Positions 17,508-26,288 of a stretch of DNA of 64,000 bases are shown here, in pieces. The notes beneath the pieces were generated by a model. That model saw only the letters and a program-made list of their open reading frames with translations, was not told the origin of the DNA and ran no database searches. The stretch lies in contig JAHCHY010000005.1 in the NCBI GenBank assembly GCA_026129485.1, positions 169,894 to 233,893 of the forward strand. The letters are read 5' to 3'. A program made the translations under genes and the position numbers. This DNA comes from Cyclobacteriaceae bacterium. GTDB taxonomy: Bacteria > Bacteroidota > Bacteroidia > Cytophagales > Cyclobacteriaceae. Numbering within the stretch: position 1 is the stretch's first letter; the number at the start of each line of letters is the position of its first letter.

Positions 17508-18155
17508 ATGAAACGATTTATTTTCCTGCTCTTCCTCTTTCCATTAATCAGCCAGGCACAGACACCGGAATTAATTTTTGTATTTCTGAACAAGCGCACC
17601 GATAAAGCCGGGCTGCCGGAAGCTGAAGTAAAGAAAATAATGGAGGGTCATCTCGCAAACATTAGCCGGCTGGCCAGCGAAGGCAAGCTGCTTTCGGCCG
17701 GGCCGTTTGATGGCGGTGGCGGAATATTCATTTTCAAATCGAAATCGGTAGAGCAGGTAAAAGAATGGCTGCAAACCGACCCGGGTGTGCAGGCCAACCG
17801 GTGGCGGGTAGAAGTGCTGCCTTACTTTCCGCGGGTAGGTGGCGCATGCGCTGTTAAAGAGCCTTACGAAATGGTTACGTATCATTTTGTCCGCTACATC
17901 CCCAACATAGCCAAGTTTAACATTCAGGATACCCCCCGCATTTTTAAAAGTCATGATGATTACATGAAGGAGATCATTAAAACCGGTAATGTAATTACAG
18001 AAGCCACGTTTGGCGATGGCGAGGGAGGAGTGCTGATAATGAAAGGCGACCTTGATCCGGCCGTAATCGAAAATGACCCTGCCGTGCGCGAAGGGCTGCT
18101 GCAATTGGAGTTTCAGACACTCTGGATTGCCAAAGGCGGCTTGTGTGAGCGGTAA
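17508..18155 (+). CDS. Secreted protein with two YCII-related domains
   Basis: The start is ATG 17508, which gives a signal peptide (1-17, LISQAQ) and 215 residues. Earlier in-frame codons overlap the transporter gene and are not credible. Two ferredoxin-like YCII domains follow, about 20-110 and 120-215. Each ends in the family's dimer-interface pattern, FDGGGGIFIFKSKSVEQVKEWL in the first and FGDGEGGVLIMKGDLDP in the second. Single YCII proteins are small, usually cytoplasmic and poorly characterised; an exported tandem form is less usual. Function unknown. Confidence 0.8.
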   Translation: MKRFIFLLFLFPLISQAQTPELIFVFLNKRTDKAGLPEAEVKKIMEGHLANISRLASEGKLLSAGPFDGGGGIFIFKSKSVEQVKEWLQTDPGVQANRWRVEVLPYFPRVGGACAVKEPYEMVTYHFVRYIPNIAKFNIQDTPRIFKSHDDYMKEIIKTGNVITEATFGDGEGGVLIMKGDLDPAVIENDPAVREGLLQLEFQTLWIAKGGLCER

Positions 18156-18258
18156 GCTAAGCCGGATGTACCCCTTTTGATTTTATGATGGCCGGCTAAC
18201 AACTGTAACTTTTATTGTATATCTTAATGAGTAATTTTTAAACTAAAACAATAAAAGT

Positions 18259-21231
18259 ATGATGAAATTCTACCTAAAGACTAAGCGGTTAGTGCTGGTG
18301 TTGCTCCTGGCAACCGGGTTAACCGCTTATGGACAGTCCTTCCAGGTAAGCGGGGTAGTGAAAGATGCCCGCTCCGGTGAAGGGATAGTCGGTGTAAATG
18401 TTTCCGTAAGGGGAACCTCGCAAGGAACGATAACTGACATTAACGGAAGCTTCACCGTGGATGCCAGCGGAAATGCAGTCCTGGTATTTTCGTTTATTGG
18501 TTATCGCACCAAAGAAGTTAGTGTTTCGGCAGCTACAACCTCGCTTAGTGTTAGTCTGGAAGAAGACGTAACCAGTCTTGAGGAGGTTGTAATTTCAGGG
18601 TTGGCATCCAGCGTAAAGCGCTCTAACCTTGCCAATGCGGTTGCGTCAGTATCCTCAAAAGACCTGCTGGGTACCACGCAAATTCAAACCACCGATGCCG
18701 CGATTTATGGTAAAGTTCCGGGAGCAAATATCCGGCAAAACGGGGGCGCACCCGGTGGAGGGATGAGCATACAGTTAAGAGGTCTTACAACCCTTGGCGG
18801 AGGATCACAACCGCTTATTGTATTGGACGGAGTGTATATCGATAACTCCTTTCAAAGAACAGGTCGTGCAACTGTAAGTGGCGCTGGTGCCTCTACCCAG
18901 GATGATGGGTCCAACCGTTTGGCTGATTTAAACCCGGCCGATATCGAAAACATTGAAATACTGAAAGGGCCATCCGCTGCCGCGATTTATGGTACCCGGG
19001 CGAATGCCGGGGTTATTATTATAACTACAAAAAAAGGAAAGGCAGGAAAAACAGTTGTTTCATTTAACCAGGACATTGGCGTAGGCACACCGTTAAGGTT
19101 ACTGGGTGTGGACAACTGGAGTGAAGATAAGATTAACTTTTTCTTCGCTGCTGCCAGAAGGCCGGTTGAGCTTCAGCGTTTTAATGATGCTAATGGAAGA
19201 TTCATTGATTATGAAGATTATTTCTATGGCAACACAGCAACTCTTTCCAACACCAGGGTATCCGTAAGCGGAGGAGATGATAAAACCAAGTTTTATATTA
19301 ATGGTGGTATAACAGATGAAAGTGGAGTGGTAAAAAAGACAGGATTTAAACGCTACTCCATCCGGTCTAACATTGAGCACAAGTTATCCAAGGACGTACA
19401 GTTCACCCTTAACTCAAATATTTTGAGAACGGAAACAGACAGGGGCTTTACCGGCAACCAGAACAACACAGGGGCAAGTATCGGCTATCCTATGGCGTAT
19501 GTGCCAAACTACTTTAACCTCTTCCCCAATGAGCAGGGAGTATATCCGGATAACCCTTATACCATTGCCGAAAACCCGGTTGCCGTTACAGACAAGGGTA
19601 TCAACAACTCATTGGTTAATCGTTTTATCCAGGCGTTTTCGTTTGACGCCAACTTGTTCAAAACAGATAACTCAATACTTAAGTTTAAGCTTAACGGGGG
19701 GTTGGACTTCCTGCAGAACTCAACGATGATCTACCTGCCTGAAGATTTGCAATACCAACGCGCCCAGGCAAACCCCGGAGACCTGTTGATCGGTAAGCAA
19801 GAAGCGTTTAATACCAATTTCCAGGCAGCATTTATTTACGATTACAATGTGAAGGCGGTTAACATGACTACCCAGCTGGGTATTGTTCGTTTGGACTTTG
19901 AAACAGACGTACTCTTCAACAGGGGTCGTGGTCTTAGCCCGGGTCAGAAAACAATTAAGCAGGCAAACGTTCAGGAAGTAGAAACAGACTTTACATCCAG
20001 GCAGCAGGATGCCGGTGTTTTCATTCAGCAGGATATGAACTACCAAGACAAAATTGTAGGAACGCTGGGTATGCGTTGGGATAAGTCAACCACCAATGGT
20101 GATAAAGATAAGTTTTATGGATTTCCACGTGCTTCGGTAGCTGTTAACCTGACAAACTTCGGATTCTGGAGCGCGAAGTCAATATCCCAGCTAAAGCCAA
20201 GATTTGCGTATGGACAAACCGCTGGCCCGGTTCCGTTTGGTACAACCTTTACACCGCTTAATGGTGTTAATATCGGTGGCTTGCTGGGGTCAACCGTTTC
20301 AACCACGATCGGAAATCTCTTAATCTCTCCTGAGCGTGCGGAAGAAATTGAATTCGGGTTGGACTTGGGATTGCTCAACAACAGGATCTCCTTCGAGGGA
20401 ACGTATTACGTGAAGCGATCAAAAGACAACATTCAGAACCTGAACCTTGCGCCCGGAACGGGCGTAACATCAAGCCCAAGCAACGAAGCTGAGCTTGAGA
20501 ACAAGGGTATAGAATTGTCGTTGGGCGGTACGGTACTGGAAAAAGATAAAGTCCGCTGGTTCTCGCGTGTAATGTGGTGGAAAAATGAAACGATGGTTAC
20601 CCGGTTGGGTATTCCATCTTACCTGACAGGTGCGTTTGGCAGTGCGCTTGGAACCTTCCTGATAAGAGAAGGAGTTGCGCCAACAACAATTGTTGGAACG
20701 CCCACTACAACCAGCCCCAGTGAGTTTACAGTATGGGGAGATTCTCAGCCTGACTTTACCATGTCATGGTTTAACACGATCACCTTCCTGAAGCACTTTG
20801 ATCTGAATTTTATGTGGGAGTGGCGCAAAGGAGGTGATAACATTAACCTGCAAAGCTTTCTTGCCGATAGTGGCGGTACCACCAAAGGCTGGTTTGATGA
20901 TGATGACGGTGATGGTGTTCCGAATGGCCGTCAACGGCCACCGGCTCCGTACAACAACGCAGGCCGTTGGGTACAAGACGCTTCATTTATCAAGCTTCGC
21001 GAAGTTGGTTTGTATTACAATGTTCCTAAAACAAGCACAGACAAGTGGTTTGGCAACGCAGTTAGCCGTGCCCGTATAGGTGTTTCCGGAAATAACTTAC
21101 TGTTATTTACCAAGTATGAAGGATACGATCCTGAAACTTCAACTTTTGGAGCAGCGCTTGCCAACAACGTTGATATTGCGCCTTATCCAACCATGCGCAG
21201 ATTATTTTTCCACGTTCAGATAGATTTTTAA
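18259..21231 (+). CDS. SusC/RagA-type TonB-dependent outer-membrane transporter
   Basis: The protein has 990 residues with a signal peptide (1-25, TAYGQ). It carries a CarboxypepD_reg-like domain (about 28-108, SGVVKDARSGEGIVGVNVSVRGTS), then a TonB-box-like EEVVISG, a plug domain (about 120-245, IYGTRANAGVIIITTKKGK) and a 22-strand barrel ending in an aromatic residue (VQIDF). An acidic DDDDGDGVPNG loop near residue 880 resembles calcium-binding loops. Paired with the SusD gene 12 bp downstream, it imports a ligand bound by that lipoprotein. This pair is closed off by a terminator, so it may act independently of the larger glycan locus that follows. Confidence 0.93.
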   Translation: MMKFYLKTKRLVLVLLLATGLTAYGQSFQVSGVVKDARSGEGIVGVNVSVRGTSQGTITDINGSFTVDASGNAVLVFSFIGYRTKEVSVSAATTSLSVSLEEDVTSLEEVVISGLASSVKRSNLANAVASVSSKDLLGTTQIQTTDAAIYGKVPGANIRQNGGAPGGGMSIQLRGLTTLGGGSQPLIVLDGVYIDNSFQRTGRATVSGAGASTQDDGSNRLADLNPADIENIEILKGPSAAAIYGTRANAGVIIITTKKGKAGKTVVSFNQDIGVGTPLRLLGVDNWSEDKINFFFAAARRPVELQRFNDANGRFIDYEDYFYGNTATLSNTRVSVSGGDDKTKFYINGGITDESGVVKKTGFKRYSIRSNIEHKLSKDVQFTLNSNILRTETDRGFTGNQNNTGASIGYPMAYVPNYFNLFPNEQGVYPDNPYTIAENPVAVTDKGINNSLVNRFIQAFSFDANLFKTDNSILKFKLNGGLDFLQNSTMIYLPEDLQYQRAQANPGDLLIGKQEAFNTNFQAAFIYDYNVKAVNMTTQLGIVRLDFETDVLFNRGRGLSPGQKTIKQANVQEVETDFTSRQQDAGVFIQQDMNYQDKIVGTLGMRWDKSTTNGDKDKFYGFPRASVAVNLTNFGFWSAKSISQLKPRFAYGQTAGPVPFGTTFTPLNGVNIGGLLGSTVSTTIGNLLISPERAEEIEFGLDLGLLNNRISFEGTYYVKRSKDNIQNLNLAPGTGVTSSPSNEAELENKGIELSLGGTVLEKDKVRWFSRVMWWKNETMVTRLGIPSYLTGAFGSALGTFLIREGVAPTTIVGTPTTTSPSEFTVWGDSQPDFTMSWFNTITFLKHFDLNFMWEWRKGGDNINLQSFLADSGGTTKGWFDDDDGDGVPNGRQRPPAPYNNAGRWVQDASFIKLREVGLYYNVPKTSTDKWFGNAVSRARIGVSGNNLLLFTKYEGYDPETSTFGAALANNVDIAPYPTMRRLFFHVQIDF

Positions 21232-21243
21232 ACGAATACATCT

Positions 21244-22626
21244 ATGAAAAAAATTCATAAATATTTATTACTGGGGCTTACGGTTCTGGCGGCTTGTAAT
21301 CCGTTTGAGCTGGATGAAATAACAGACCCCAATAACCCGTCAGTTGCCAGTGTGGCCAGCAATGCAACCAAGAATCAATTGCAGTTTCTTCTTACCGGCC
21401 TGGAATCCCGTCACAGGGGTTATGTGGGAAATGTAAGCCAGGCCTGGAATACGTTTGGTCGTGAGATCTGGTATTTGAATGGTTCCGATCCCAGGTTCCA
21501 AACCGATTGGCTTGGCCAGAACGGGCGGACACCGGATGCCGCTTACTTTGGATTTGGCGCAACCGGGGGCGGATCTTACGCAACACCTTACCAGGCAATC
21601 AAGCAGGCACAGGTGCTGATAGACGCAGCCGCCAACACCACCGTTGTTTCTGATGCAGAAAGACGCGCGATCTCGGGGTTTGCAAAAACGATCATGGGTT
21701 ACCAGTTCATGATCCCGGCAAATTTCGTTTATCAAAATGGGATCAGGGTGGATGTGGCAAACCCGCTTAGCCCGGGTGCTTATGTTTCTTACGAAAACGC
21801 CTTAGACCATATATTAGCATTGCTCAATGATGGATTAGCGGATTTAAATGCTGCTGGTAGCGGGGCATTTCCCTTCAGGCTAACAGCGGGATGGACAGGC
21901 TTTAATACAATTGAAACGCTGAAGCAGGTTAACCGGGCCATTGCGGCAAGGTTAAATCTATATAGAAAAGACTGGCAGGGCTCTTTGGATGCCGTCAATG
22001 CTTCGTTTATTGATGAAGCAGGAAATCTTAATGCGGGACCAGCGCATCCATATGGAGCCCCTCCCGATGCTTTCAATCCATTGTTTTATGTAGCCAATGC
22101 ATCGGTGTCTACAATCATTGTAGTGCATCCGTCTGTCCTGGCAGATGCAACACCCGGTGATAAGCGTGTAACGGATAAGTTTTTACAAAGAACCACACCC
22201 GTAACCGTGTCTACCGATGCGGGCCCCTTAACCGGAACCCACCAGGATAAAAGATGGGCGGCCAACACCTCTTCAATTCCGTTTATCAGGAACGAAGAAT
22301 TGATTTTAATTAAGGCAGAGGCGCTTGCACAATTAGGCTCGGCTCAAAACCTTAGCGATGCGGAAGATGCCATTAATATTATCCGTAATGCCGCATTGAT
22401 TGGGGACTATAGTGGCGCTGTAACCAAGGACGATCTTATCAGCGAGATATTATACCAAAGAAGATACTCGTTATGGGCAGAGCCATGGGGCCATCGCTGG
22501 ATTGATGCACGCAGGTATAATCGGCTTGGCGATATACCCACCAGCTATGACAACGGAACAATCTTTACCCAGTTCCCGCATCCGCAGGCAGACCTGAACT
22601 GGGACTCTTACACGGGGGGTAATTAG
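21244..22626 (+). CDS. SusD/RagB-type surface nutrient-binding lipoprotein
   Basis: The protein has 460 residues with a lipobox LAAC18-NPFELDEITDPNNPS. The SusD fold is helical with TPR-like repeats; the C-terminal half shows the family block IRNEELILIKAEALAQLG, then DAINIIRNAA and ILYQRRYSLWAEPWGHRWIDARRY. It would sit as the lid on the SusC barrel encoded 12 bp upstream. The ligand is unknown. A strong terminator 25 bp after its stop ends the two-gene unit. Confidence 0.92.
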   Translation: MKKIHKYLLLGLTVLAACNPFELDEITDPNNPSVASVASNATKNQLQFLLTGLESRHRGYVGNVSQAWNTFGREIWYLNGSDPRFQTDWLGQNGRTPDAAYFGFGATGGGSYATPYQAIKQAQVLIDAAANTTVVSDAERRAISGFAKTIMGYQFMIPANFVYQNGIRVDVANPLSPGAYVSYENALDHILALLNDGLADLNAAGSGAFPFRLTAGWTGFNTIETLKQVNRAIAARLNLYRKDWQGSLDAVNASFIDEAGNLNAGPAHPYGAPPDAFNPLFYVANASVSTIIVVHPSVLADATPGDKRVTDKFLQRTTPVTVSTDAGPLTGTHQDKRWAANTSSIPFIRNEELILIKAEALAQLGSAQNLSDAEDAINIIRNAALIGDYSGAVTKDDLISEILYQRRYSLWAEPWGHRWIDARRYNRLGDIPTSYDNGTIFTQFPHPQADLNWDSYTGGN

Positions 22627-22650
22627 TTTTAATTATTAACCTGGCTTATA

Positions 22651-22682
22651 AAAAACCCTGATCATTGATCAGGGTTTTTTAT
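22651..22682 (+). terminator. Rho-independent terminator after the first SusC/SusD pair
   Basis: AACCCTGATC, loop ATT and GATCAGGGTT form a perfect 10-bp stem followed by TTTTATT. The matching A-run on the left would also allow termination on the other strand. Confidence 0.9.
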
Positions 22683-22930
22683 TTCGGGACACCCGCGCTT
22701 CACGAATTTACGCAATCGTTTACACCACTTACTCCAAAGTTTTAGTAAACCAAACGTAGAGCATCATTGGTTTTTATAAAAAAATCCCGGGTTTCATGCA
22801 ACAGATTGATGCTTCAGTATTTCCGAAAACGTTTGCCCTCCTTTTTTGAGCGATTTACCCACCCCGCAAGAAGGCTCAAAGCTCAACCTTTCTGAAAGGG
22901 AAGAATGAAAGCCGGAAAGGACGAATACAC
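22683..22930. other. Leader region of the second SusC operon
   Basis: About 250 bp follow the terminator before a tiny ORF. It probably contains the promoter and a transcript leader. AAACCAA and TTGGTTT at about 22750-22777 and TTTGAGC/GCTCAAA at about 22845-22878 can form weak hairpins. I see no convincing promoter consensus. Confidence 0.4.
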
Positions 22931-23050
22931 ATGCGCAAAAAATTCCAGGAGCTCTTACGCAACGAACGTTTCCTCAAAAGACTCGAGATAGGCGTAGGAA
23001 TCATCGCATTGCTCTTCATCCTTATCCTGCTTCGCATTTTTATCTATTAA
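22931..23050 (+). CDS. Small membrane protein (39 residues) heading the SusC operon
   Basis: ATG 22931 to TAA 23050 encodes 39 residues. There is a strongly basic amphipathic start (MRKKFQELLRNERFLKRLE) followed by one membrane-spanning segment (IGVGIIALLFILILLRIFIY) running to the end. A purine-rich stretch GAAAGGAC lies about 10 bases before the ATG. It ends 20 bp before the SusC start codon on the same strand. The clear split between charged and hydrophobic halves suggests a real single-pass inner-membrane peptide. I do not recognise a family, and chance cannot be excluded at this length. Confidence 0.5.
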   Translation: MRKKFQELLRNERFLKRLEIGVGIIALLFILILLRIFIY

Positions 23051-23070
23051 TCCTAACAAAACACACCTCT

Positions 23071-26000
23071 ATGGAAAAAGAGTTTTTACCAAAAAACAAA
23101 TTGCGAATGGCAGGTATCCTGTTGTGCCTGCTTTTCACAATCGCCCAGGCAATGGCGCAAAAAGCCGTTGTTAGTGGGGTTGTAAAAGATGCATCGGGAG
23201 CGCCTATGCCCGCAGTTAACGTTTTGATCAAGGGTACGCTTACCGGTGTTACCACAGACGCTTCGGGTAATTTCAGCATCCAGGCAGCGCCCCAGGATGT
23301 GCTGGTATTTTCCTTTATAGGATATGCCAGCCAGGAGATTACGGTAGGTAACCAAACTACAATCAACATCATCATGCAGGAAGATATAACTGCCCTGCAG
23401 GAGATTGTAGTGGTAGGTTATGGGACCCAGAGGAAAAGCGACCTGACAGGTGCCGTTTCTATTGTAGCGGGCGATGCGCTCAGGAACACCATTACCGCCA
23501 GTGTTGACCAGGCCTTGCTGGGCCGGGTTGCCGGTGTGCAGGTAACCCAAAACTCCGGCCAGCCCGGTGGCGCTGTTTCCATCAGGATACGCGGAACAAC
23601 CTCCCTCACCCAAAGCAGCGAACCGCTGTATGTAATTGATGGGGTGCGTATGGGTGGCCGTGCCGCAGGCATTACCGGTTTCGACTGGCAGGGCGGTTCG
23701 GGCGGACAGCAAGGCGCCAGTGTAAACCCGTTGGCCACGCTTAACCCGAATGACATTGAAAGCATTAACGTTCTTAAAGATGCGTCCGCATCTGCCATAT
23801 ACGGTTCACAGGCTGCTAATGGTGTAGTGATCATTACCACCAAACGCGGCAAAAGAAACGAGGCTTCGGTAAGTTATGACGGCTTCTATTCTGTGCAGGA
23901 TGTGTATAAAACTTTTGACATGATGGATTTGCGTCAGTATGCAGATTATCATAATGAAGTGTCGCGAGAGATATTTGCAAATGAAGACCCGCGTTTTGCC
24001 GACCCCAGCATACTGGGCAAAGGTACCGATTGGCAGGCTGCAATTTTTAGGCCTGCACCCATGCAAAGCCATACCATTAGTGTATCGGGAGGAACAGATG
24101 CTACTAACTACTTGGTATCCGGTGGATACTTTTCGCAGGAAGGGATAATAATCGGCTCGAATTTTAATCGCTTTAATTTACGCGCCAATGTAGATACCCG
24201 GATAAAGGACTGGATGCGTGTAGGAACCAGCCTTGCACTTTCGCGCAAGAACGAGAGAATAACCTTGCAGGATGGCGGAGACGGAGTGATCTCGCAGGCC
24301 GCCCAGATGGCACCACACATCCCCGTAAAAAATTTCGATGGCTCTTATGCAGGCCCCGACCAGGCCAACCAGTCGGCCAACATAGGCTCTAACCCCGTGG
24401 CTCTTGCTATGCTCCGTAACAATACCGTGCTGGCTAACCAGGTAATAGCTAACCTGTATGCAGATTTTCAAATCATTAAAGATTTAAAGTTCCGCTCAGA
24501 GCTATCCGTAAACTATAATAACAATGTGAACATGTCTTTTCAGCCAACCTACGAGTGGGGGCAAATCAAAAACCCGACAAGCCGGTTGAGCAATTCATTA
24601 GGGCAGAGTTTTTTCTGGAGCTGGACAAACTATGCAACCTACACGAAAACCTTTGGCAATCATGAAATTGTAGGTATGGCCGGTACTGAAGCGCTGAAGA
24701 GCACCTGGGATGGCTTTACGGCATATAAAATTGATGTACCCAATGATATTCCGATAATGAACCAAGGTGTGGCGGCTACCCAGTTGAACGATGGATACAA
24801 AGGCTGGAACTCGTTAGCCTCGTACATGGCCAGGATTAATTATTCATTTTCCGATCGCTACCTGTTAACGGCCACCATACGCAGAGACGGATCATCGCGA
24901 TTCGGCCCGGGCAATCGTTGGGGGTGGTTCCCGTCTGTTTCTGCAGGATGGAAAATTTCAGGAGAGAATTTCCTTTCGCAGGCCGAAGCCATCAGCTTAT
25001 TGAAGCTGAGAGCAGGCTGGGGCCGGGTAGGTAACCAGGAAATTGGTGAGTATGGTTTTGGATCTTCGCTCGCTACTGAAATTACCTATTTCGGCACGGG
25101 CGTTCGCAACAATGCCTACTCTAACCCACTGCTAAAATGGGAGTCAACCGAAATGATTAATGTGGGCGTGGATCTGGAGCTGTTTGGCGGCCGCGTGGAG
25201 TTTACCGGTGAAATCTACAGGAAGCTTACCGATGATTTGCTGCTGCGTGTAACCTTGCCCGCCACTTTTGGCACTCGGGTACAAGGCCCTCTTGCCAACG
25301 TGGGCAGCATGGAAAACAAAGGTATTGAGTTAACGCTTAACACCGTGAATATTGACAAAGGCAAATTGAAATGGACGTCTAACGCCAACGTTACGATAAA
25401 CCGTAACAAGGTAACAAAGATGGCTGGTGCCGACCTTACCCGTAACCTCTACTGGTACACAGGTTTTGAAACAGCTTCGCGCACAACCGTGGGCCGCCCT
25501 GTTGGTATGTTCTATGGTTATATAATGGAAGGCATCTTTACTTCAAAAGAAGAAATTCAGAACCATGCCGTACAAATACCCGGAGGGCCAGACGGTACAA
25601 ACCTGATCGATCGCTCTACAGGTTTATGGCTGGGTGATGTAAAGTGGAAAGATATTAACGGGGATGGCGTAATTGATGCAAACGACCAAACCTTTATTGG
25701 CGACCCGAACCCCGACTGGACATTTGGTTTCAATAACTCGTTCAGCTATGGGCCTTTCTCGTTAGATGTGTACCTGATTGGCTCAATAGGCGGAGAAATC
25801 CTGAACTATTCAAGAGCGCGTAATGAACAGATGTATTACCGCTTCGATAACCAGGCCGCTTCGGTAGTTAATCGAGCCCGTACCGAGTTGATAGACCCGC
25901 TAAACGGAGACCCCAGGAATATTGACGATGTGCGGATGGTAAACCCCAATACCAACATGCCGCGGTTTCGCAACGGTACGGAAAACGGGAACTTCTATAT

Positions 26001-26268
26001 GTCCACACGATGGCTTGAAGATGCCACATACGTGCGGATGCAAAACATAAAGTTGACGTACTCCTTACCGGCTGCACTTATACAAAAAGCTAAAATGTCA
26101 CGAGCACTGGTGTATGGCAACATTCAAAACGTAGCCACTTTCACTAAGTATTCCGGGCTTGACCCCCAGATCGGAGCGTTCAACCAAAGCGCTTTGCAGC
26201 AAAACGTAGATATGGGTCGTTACCCATCGCCTCGTGTATATACGTTGGGCGTAAACGTTGTTTTTTAA
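23071..26268 (+). CDS. SusC/RagA-type TonB-dependent outer-membrane transporter of the glycan locus
   Basis: The protein has 1065 residues. After the signal peptide (to about residue 30, AQAMAQ) come a CarboxypepD_reg-like domain (about 32-112), the SusC TonB-box signature EIVVVGYGTQRKSDLTGAV, a plug (about 125-260, SAIYGSQAANGVVIITTKRGK) and a full barrel ending LGVNVVF. It imports oligosaccharides produced at the surface. It is followed by SusD (21 bp), then two surface glycan-binding proteins with short gaps, forming one operon up to the terminator at 31368. No damage is seen. Confidence 0.95.
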   Translation: MEKEFLPKNKLRMAGILLCLLFTIAQAMAQKAVVSGVVKDASGAPMPAVNVLIKGTLTGVTTDASGNFSIQAAPQDVLVFSFIGYASQEITVGNQTTINIIMQEDITALQEIVVVGYGTQRKSDLTGAVSIVAGDALRNTITASVDQALLGRVAGVQVTQNSGQPGGAVSIRIRGTTSLTQSSEPLYVIDGVRMGGRAAGITGFDWQGGSGGQQGASVNPLATLNPNDIESINVLKDASASAIYGSQAANGVVIITTKRGKRNEASVSYDGFYSVQDVYKTFDMMDLRQYADYHNEVSREIFANEDPRFADPSILGKGTDWQAAIFRPAPMQSHTISVSGGTDATNYLVSGGYFSQEGIIIGSNFNRFNLRANVDTRIKDWMRVGTSLALSRKNERITLQDGGDGVISQAAQMAPHIPVKNFDGSYAGPDQANQSANIGSNPVALAMLRNNTVLANQVIANLYADFQIIKDLKFRSELSVNYNNNVNMSFQPTYEWGQIKNPTSRLSNSLGQSFFWSWTNYATYTKTFGNHEIVGMAGTEALKSTWDGFTAYKIDVPNDIPIMNQGVAATQLNDGYKGWNSLASYMARINYSFSDRYLLTATIRRDGSSRFGPGNRWGWFPSVSAGWKISGENFLSQAEAISLLKLRAGWGRVGNQEIGEYGFGSSLATEITYFGTGVRNNAYSNPLLKWESTEMINVGVDLELFGGRVEFTGEIYRKLTDDLLLRVTLPATFGTRVQGPLANVGSMENKGIELTLNTVNIDKGKLKWTSNANVTINRNKVTKMAGADLTRNLYWYTGFETASRTTVGRPVGMFYGYIMEGIFTSKEEIQNHAVQIPGGPDGTNLIDRSTGLWLGDVKWKDINGDGVIDANDQTFIGDPNPDWTFGFNNSFSYGPFSLDVYLIGSIGGEILNYSRARNEQMYYRFDNQAASVVNRARTELIDPLNGDPRNIDDVRMVNPNTNMPRFRNGTENGNFYMSTRWLEDATYVRMQNIKLTYSLPAALIQKAKMSRALVYGNIQNVATFTKYSGLDPQIGAFNQSALQQNVDMGRYPSPRVYTLGVNVVF

Positions 26269-26288
26269 CATTGATAAGCTGAAAGATT

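Noticed and set aside
22740-22880. Riboswitch or structured RNA in the SusC leader
   Set aside because: Only short 7-bp stems with long loops can be drawn; no known riboswitch motif is recognised.
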